From contig DXOJ01000360.1 in NCBI GenBank assembly GCA_019412865.1, forward strand, positions 13,796-25,183: a DNA stretch of 11,388 nucleotides. Direction: 5' to 3'. The position numbers and the translations under genes are program-made. Of this stretch, positions 7,254 to 11,388 are shown one piece after another (positions within the stretch are counted from its first letter, which is position 1; every line of letters begins with the position of its first letter). The DNA is from Bacteroides sp. GTDB lineage: Bacteria > Bacteroidota > Bacteroidia > Bacteroidales > Bacteroidaceae. Under the pieces are notes generated by a model. The model did no database searches. It had not been told where the DNA came from and saw only the letters and a list, made by a program, of their open reading frames with translations.

Positions 7254-8045
7254 ATGTATTCAATGAAGAAATATTTATTATTGTTTTTATGCCTGACTTT
7301 GGGTGTTGCCTACGCGCAAGATACTCTACGGGTGCGGGTAATGACCTATAATTTAAGATTTGGCGAACTGGCATCTTTAGAGGAACTTGCTCATCACATC
7401 AAATCCTTCAAGCCTGATTTTGTGGCGCTTCAGGAAGTGGATAGCAAAACAGACCGTAAGCGTACCCCGCATCAGAAGGGGAAGGATTTTATATCCGAAC
7501 TTGCCTATCATACGGGGATGTTTGGGCTTTACGGAAAAACGATTGACTATTCTACCGGTTATTACGGTATTGGGATGTTAAGTAAATATCCATATATTTC
7601 TGTCCAAAAGATAATGCTGCCCCATCCGGTCAAAGAGCATGAGAGACGGGCCATGCTGGAGGGATTATTCGAAATGGGTAATGATACCATTGTTTTTACC
7701 TCTACGCATCTGGACGTCAACTCTCAAGAAACACGGGCGGAGCAAATAAAATTTATTACCGGGCATTTCAAAAATTATAAATATCCTGTAATTTTGGGAG
7801 GTGATTTCAACGCGCGTCATTACTCGGAGGCAATACGTGGTATGGATAGCTGGTTTGCTGCAAGCAACGATGATTTTGGAATGCCGGCATGGAAACCTGT
7901 GATTAAGATCGATTACTTGTTTGCTTACCCGCAAAAAGGATGGCGTGTGATTAGTACACAAACTGTTCAGTCGCTTTTGTCAGACCATTTACCGATTATT
8001 ACGGAACTGGAATATGTGAAAGAAGCATCGAAGAAAAAATATTGA
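7254..8045 (+). CDS. Secreted endonuclease/exonuclease/phosphatase (EEP) family hydrolase
   Basis: This 263-residue protein belongs to the metal-dependent EEP fold, whose members cut phosphodiesters or phosphomonoesters in nucleic acids, phospholipids or inositol phosphates. All the active-site motifs are present: MTYN with N33, LQEVD with metal-binding E61, THLD with H152, GGDFN with D184 and N186, IDY with D220, and SDH with D244 and catalytic H245. It is therefore probably active. A Sec signal peptide (KKYLLLFLCLTLGVAYA, then QDT) with cleavage near residue 21 and no lipobox cysteine predicts a periplasmic or secreted protein. A second ATG at 7263 gives a more usual MKKYLL start and may be the true one. 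Its place between susD and the GH89 gene suggests it acts on a phosphate group in the same glycan, rather than on DNA. The substrate is not recognisable from sequence. Confidence 0.9.
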   Translation: MYSMKKYLLLFLCLTLGVAYAQDTLRVRVMTYNLRFGELASLEELAHHIKSFKPDFVALQEVDSKTDRKRTPHQKGKDFISELAYHTGMFGLYGKTIDYSTGYYGIGMLSKYPYISVQKIMLPHPVKEHERRAMLEGLFEMGNDTIVFTSTHLDVNSQETRAEQIKFITGHFKNYKYPVILGGDFNARHYSEAIRGMDSWFAASNDDFGMPAWKPVIKIDYLFAYPQKGWRVISTQTVQSLLSDHLPIITELEYVKEASKKKY

Positions 8046-8073
8046 TACTCACTTATAACATTTATGATTTTCT

Positions 8074-10230
8074 ATGATACATACAATAATCAAGTATTTA
8101 CTGATTTCAGCAACGCTTTTTTTCTGCTCATGCCACAAGCCTAAGACGGATATTATCACCCCCGCCAAACAGTTAATAGAACGTCAGATTGGGGAAAGAG
8201 CACAGTCTATCCACTATGAATATATCGAACCATCCGAAGGTAAAGATATATTCGAAGTGATAGCAAGCGACGGCCGGCTTACCCTAAGGGGAAGTAGCTC
8301 CGTTGCTATCTGTTACGCTTTTCATACGTACATGAAAGAGGCCTGCAAGAGTATGAAAACATGGAGCGGTGAACATATAACGTCGGTGATGCCGTGGCCC
8401 GATTATGAATTGTATGAACAGGTGTCCCCTTATGAGTTGCGCTATTTCCTTAATGTTTGTACATTCGGCTATACTACTCCTTACTGGGACTGGGAGCGTT
8501 GGGAAAAAGAAATTGACAGGATGGCTCTTTATGGTGTAAATATGCCCTTGGCTACCGTGGCCAGCGAAGCCATTGCGGAACGGGTATGGCTGCGTATGGG
8601 ATTGAACAAAGAAGAAATCCGTGAGTTTTTCACTGCCCCCGCACACCTTCCCTGGCATCGCATGGGCAATCTGAACAAGTGGGACGGTCCCTTATCTGAT
8701 GCCTGGCAACAGAACCAAATCGTTTTGCAGCATCAAATCCTGACCCGTATGCGCGAGTTGGGTATGCAGCCCATAGCGCCTGCGTTTGCAGGTTTCGTGC
8801 CGGAAGGATTTGTGCAGAAACATCCCGACACACAATTCCGGCACATGCGGTGGGGTGGTTTTGATGAAGAGTACAACGCCTATGTATTGCCACCGGATTC
8901 ACCTTTTTTCGAAGAGATAGGCAAACTGTTTGTCGAAGAGTGGGAAAAAGAGTTTGGAGAAAATACGTATTATCTCTCGGATAGTTTTAATGAGATGGAG
9001 CTGCCTATCGATAAGGAAGATAAAGAAGCGAAATATAAGTTATTGGCCGAGTATGGAGAAACGATCTATAAATCAATTGCAGCCGGAAACCCGGATGCCG
9101 TTTGGGTTACACAGGGATGGACATTCGGATATCAACATTCATTTTGGGATAAAGAATCGCTTAAAGCGTTGTTAAGCAATGTACCTGATGATAAAATGAT
9201 TATCATTGATTTGGGCAATGATTATCCGAAATGGGTGTGGAACACCGAGCAAACATGGAAAGTACATGATGGGTTTTACGGAAAGAAATGGATATTCAGC
9301 TATGTACCCAACTTTGGTGGGAAAAACACCATGACAGGAGACTTGGATATGTATGCAAGCTCCTCGGTCAAAGCATTACGTGCCGCAAATAAAGGTAACT
9401 TGATTGGGTTCGGTTCTGCTCCTGAAGGACTCGAAAACAATGAGGTTGTTTACGAACTGTTAGCCGATATGGGATGGTCATCAGATAGTATCGACCTGGA
9501 CGATTGGATGAAGATATACTGCGAGGCCCGTTATGGAGGATATCCCGATGCCATGGAGGAAGCTTGGAAGCTTTTTCGGAAAACAGCATATAGTTCTTTA
9601 TATTCATACTCCCGTTTTACCTGGCAAACTGTAGTACCCGATCAACGGCGGATCAGTAAAATCGACCTTAGTGATGATTACTTGCAGGCTATACGTTTGT
9701 ATGCTAGTTGCGCTGACGAACTGAAAAGCTCTGAATTATACAGAAACGACCTCATAGAGTTTGTTTCGTATTATGTAGCGGCTAAAGCTGAAAATTTTTA
9801 TAAGCAGGCCCTGAAAGATGATTCGGAGAATCGTGTTCTCGCAGCGCAACGTAATCTGCAACAAACTGTTGATTTGTTGATGGACGTTGACAGGCTATTG
9901 GCTTCTCATCCTTTATATCGATTAGAAGAATGGGTGAAACTTGCGCGCAATAGCGGAACAACTCTTCAGGAAAAAGATGCTTATGAAGCAAATGCCAAAC
10001 GCTTGATTACAAGTTGGGGTGGTATTCAGGAAGATTATGCTGCCCGTTTCTGGAGCGGGCTGATTAAAGACTACTATATCCCTCGTATACAGCTCTATTT
10101 CACAAAAGACCGGAATAAAATCCGAGAATGGGAGGAGCAATGGATTACATCTCCTTGGAGTAACAGTACAACTCCGTTTGATGATCCGGTCGAGGCTGCA
10201 TTGAGTTTAATAGAGAAAACAAATAAGTGA
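8074..10230 (+). CDS. GH89 alpha-N-acetylglucosaminidase, lipoprotein
   Basis: This 718-residue protein matches family GH89 (NAGLU), which removes terminal alpha-linked N-acetylglucosamine, for example from heparan sulfate or alpha-1,4-GlcNAc-capped mucin. Three regions are seen in family order: an N-terminal domain to about residue 105 (SDGRLTLRGSSSVAICYAFH), the catalytic barrel from about 115 (YELRYFLNVCTFGYTTPYWDWERW, seen as YRYFLNVCTFGYT-like core), and an alpha-helical C-terminal domain from about 465. The two catalytic glutamates can be placed: E307 in DSFNEME (acid/base) and E451 in SAPEGLENNEVVYELLADMGW (nucleophile), by analogy with human NAGLU. The N-terminus has a hydrophobic stretch ending CSC, with C20 the probable lipidated residue. 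The following HKPK is basic, so a surface export signal is lacking and a periplasm-facing anchor is likely. The gene starts 28 bp after the EEP gene and is followed closely by the kinase gene. Family and activity are secure; the natural glycan is not. Confidence 0.95.
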   Translation: MIHTIIKYLLISATLFFCSCHKPKTDIITPAKQLIERQIGERAQSIHYEYIEPSEGKDIFEVIASDGRLTLRGSSSVAICYAFHTYMKEACKSMKTWSGEHITSVMPWPDYELYEQVSPYELRYFLNVCTFGYTTPYWDWERWEKEIDRMALYGVNMPLATVASEAIAERVWLRMGLNKEEIREFFTAPAHLPWHRMGNLNKWDGPLSDAWQQNQIVLQHQILTRMRELGMQPIAPAFAGFVPEGFVQKHPDTQFRHMRWGGFDEEYNAYVLPPDSPFFEEIGKLFVEEWEKEFGENTYYLSDSFNEMELPIDKEDKEAKYKLLAEYGETIYKSIAAGNPDAVWVTQGWTFGYQHSFWDKESLKALLSNVPDDKMIIIDLGNDYPKWVWNTEQTWKVHDGFYGKKWIFSYVPNFGGKNTMTGDLDMYASSSVKALRAANKGNLIGFGSAPEGLENNEVVYELLADMGWSSDSIDLDDWMKIYCEARYGGYPDAMEEAWKLFRKTAYSSLYSYSRFTWQTVVPDQRRISKIDLSDDYLQAIRLYASCADELKSSELYRNDLIEFVSYYVAAKAENFYKQALKDDSENRVLAAQRNLQQTVDLLMDVDRLLASHPLYRLEEWVKLARNSGTTLQEKDAYEANAKRLITSWGGIQEDYAARFWSGLIKDYYIPRIQLYFTKDRNKIREWEEQWITSPWSNSTTPFDDPVEAALSLIEKTNK

Positions 10231-10238
10231 TAGCTTTT

Positions 10239-11381
10239 ATGAAAAAGATTGTATTGGCATTCGACTCGTTTAAAGGTTCGGTCGGTTCTTTCGAGATAGC
10301 GAAAGCTGCCGAAAAAGCGATTCAGGAGGAATTACCCGACTGTCAGATTATACGTTTCCCCATCGCTGATGGTGGCGAAGGGACTACAGAAGCTTTATGC
10401 TCTGTCCTTCATGCCCAAACGGTGTCATGTCGGGTGCATGATCCATTCATGAAGCCAATTGAAGTATCGTATGGTATCGTAAACAATGGTGCGATGGCTA
10501 TTATCGAAATGGCCTCGGCCTGCGGTCTGCCATTGATTGATTCAAATCGGAGAAACCCCATGAAGACTACGACTTATGGAGTTGGAGAGATGGTTGCTGA
10601 TGCATTAAAACGCGGGTGTCGGGAATTCATTATCGGTATCGGCGGAAGTGCTACGAATGATGCGGGAATTGGCATGCTAAAGGCTTTAGGTGCACGCTTT
10701 TTAGATAGCGGAAACGGTGAGTTGGAGCCTGTCGGTGAAAATCTGATAAAAGTTCATCAAATAGATATTTCCCAATTGAATCCGGCATTGAAGGAGAGTC
10801 ACTTTACGATCGCCTGTGATGTTAGTAATCCATTTTTTGGAAAAGAGGGTGCGGCTTATGTATATGCTCCCCAAAAAGGGGCAAATAGTTTGCAAGTGAT
10901 AGAGTTGGACAATGGGTTGCGGTATTATGCACAGGTGATAAAGGAATATACAAATATGGATATATCGCAGCTTCCCGGTGCTGGAGCAGCCGGAGGAATG
11001 GGAGGCGGCCTGCTTCCGTTTTTGAATGCAGAATTGCAATCCGGAATAGAAGTTATATTGAAAACGCTTCGTTTCGAGGAGGTCGTCCGACAGGCAGACC
11101 TGATACTGACCGGAGAGGGGAAACTGGATCGCCAGACTGGTATGGGAAAGGCGTTGGACGGAATTTTACGTGCCGGTGAGAGATGTCAGGTTCCGGTGAT
11201 AGCGTTGGGGGGAGCGGTCGAAGCCACCGAAGCGCTTAATAGGATGGGGTTTACTGCCGTACTGCCTATTCAACCTTTCCCGGTAACACTTGAAGAGGCG
11301 ATGCGACCGGAGTTTACGAAAGAAAATATAGAGAGAACGGTACGACAGGTGGTGAGAATCATAAAACAATTTACTAAATAA
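10239..11381 (+). CDS. glxK: Glycerate kinase (GlxK/GarK family)
   Basis: From the ATG at 10239 this encodes 380 residues, the usual length for the PF02595 glycerate kinase family, which phosphorylates D-glycerate with ATP, typically giving 2-phosphoglycerate. Family motifs are DSFKGS at 9-14, ADGGEGT at 43-49, GGSATNDAGIGMLKALGARF starting at 135, GAGAAGGMGGG at 247-257, and TGEGKLDRQTGMGKA from 291. A GTG at 10227 overlaps the GH89 stop codon and would add four residues. The ATG is preferred because MKKIVLAFDSFKGS is the normal beginning of these proteins. It has no signal peptide and should be cytoplasmic. The 8-bp gap after GH89 suggests cotranscription, and so a link between this kinase and the glycan imported by the locus; that link is inferred. 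It could instead be a housekeeping gene that only happens to sit here. The window ends 7 bases after its stop, so any terminator is out of view. Confidence 0.93.
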   Translation: MKKIVLAFDSFKGSVGSFEIAKAAEKAIQEELPDCQIIRFPIADGGEGTTEALCSVLHAQTVSCRVHDPFMKPIEVSYGIVNNGAMAIIEMASACGLPLIDSNRRNPMKTTTYGVGEMVADALKRGCREFIIGIGGSATNDAGIGMLKALGARFLDSGNGELEPVGENLIKVHQIDISQLNPALKESHFTIACDVSNPFFGKEGAAYVYAPQKGANSLQVIELDNGLRYYAQVIKEYTNMDISQLPGAGAAGGMGGGLLPFLNAELQSGIEVILKTLRFEEVVRQADLILTGEGKLDRQTGMGKALDGILRAGERCQVPVIALGGAVEATEALNRMGFTAVLPIQPFPVTLEEAMRPEFTKENIERTVRQVVRIIKQFTK

Positions 11382-11388
11382 TACTCCT

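Noticed and set aside
10227..10241. GTG start for the glycerate kinase overlapping the GH89 stop codon
   Set aside because: It would add only MIAF before MKKIVLAFDSFKGS. The family normally begins at the latter, so the ATG at 10239 is preferred.

Overview
This window looks like chromosomal DNA of a gut-type Bacteroidota, most likely Bacteroides or a close relative. The evidence is an adjacent SusC/SusD pair, a HU-type DNA-binding protein of the Bacteroides kind, AT-rich gene starts without Shine-Dalgarno sequences, and lipoproteins and secreted enzymes typical of a polysaccharide utilization locus (PUL). The genus is inferred from gene content; there is no rRNA or other marker in the window.

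Layout. Bases 1-962 hold the 3' end of a gene for a GH127 (DUF1680)-type glycoside hydrolase. A long-armed hairpin with a T-rich tail follows (972-1030) and separates it from a convergent gene at 1037-1636 (minus strand). That gene encodes a HU-like DNA-binding protein with a probable winged-helix C-terminus. A 418-bp divergent intergenic region (1637-2054) follows. It carries four copies of the palindrome ACTATAGT spaced exactly 22 bp apart, and two perfect inverted repeats just ahead of susC.

From 2055 to 11381 five plus-strand genes lie in tight series: susC (with an N-terminal STN signalling domain), susD, a secreted endonuclease/exonuclease/phosphatase (EEP) family hydrolase, a GH89 alpha-N-acetylglucosaminidase lipoprotein, and a glycerate kinase. 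The gaps are 20, 19, 28 and 8 bp, so they are probably one operon. No terminator is visible after the last gene, but the window ends 7 bases later.

How it may work together. SusD on the cell surface and SusC in the outer membrane should capture and import a glycan. GH89 should remove terminal alpha-linked GlcNAc in the periplasm. The EEP enzyme may cut a phosphodiester or phosphomonoester. The cytoplasmic glycerate kinase would feed glycerate into lower glycolysis. GH89 alone suggests heparan-type glycans or alpha-GlcNAc-capped mucin. Together with a phosphodiesterase-type enzyme and glycerate kinase it also leaves open a phosphate- and glycerol/glycerate-containing alpha-GlcNAc polymer. The substrate is inference. 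No ECF sigma/anti-sigma pair, SusR or hybrid two-component regulator lies in the window, although the STN domain of SusC predicts one.
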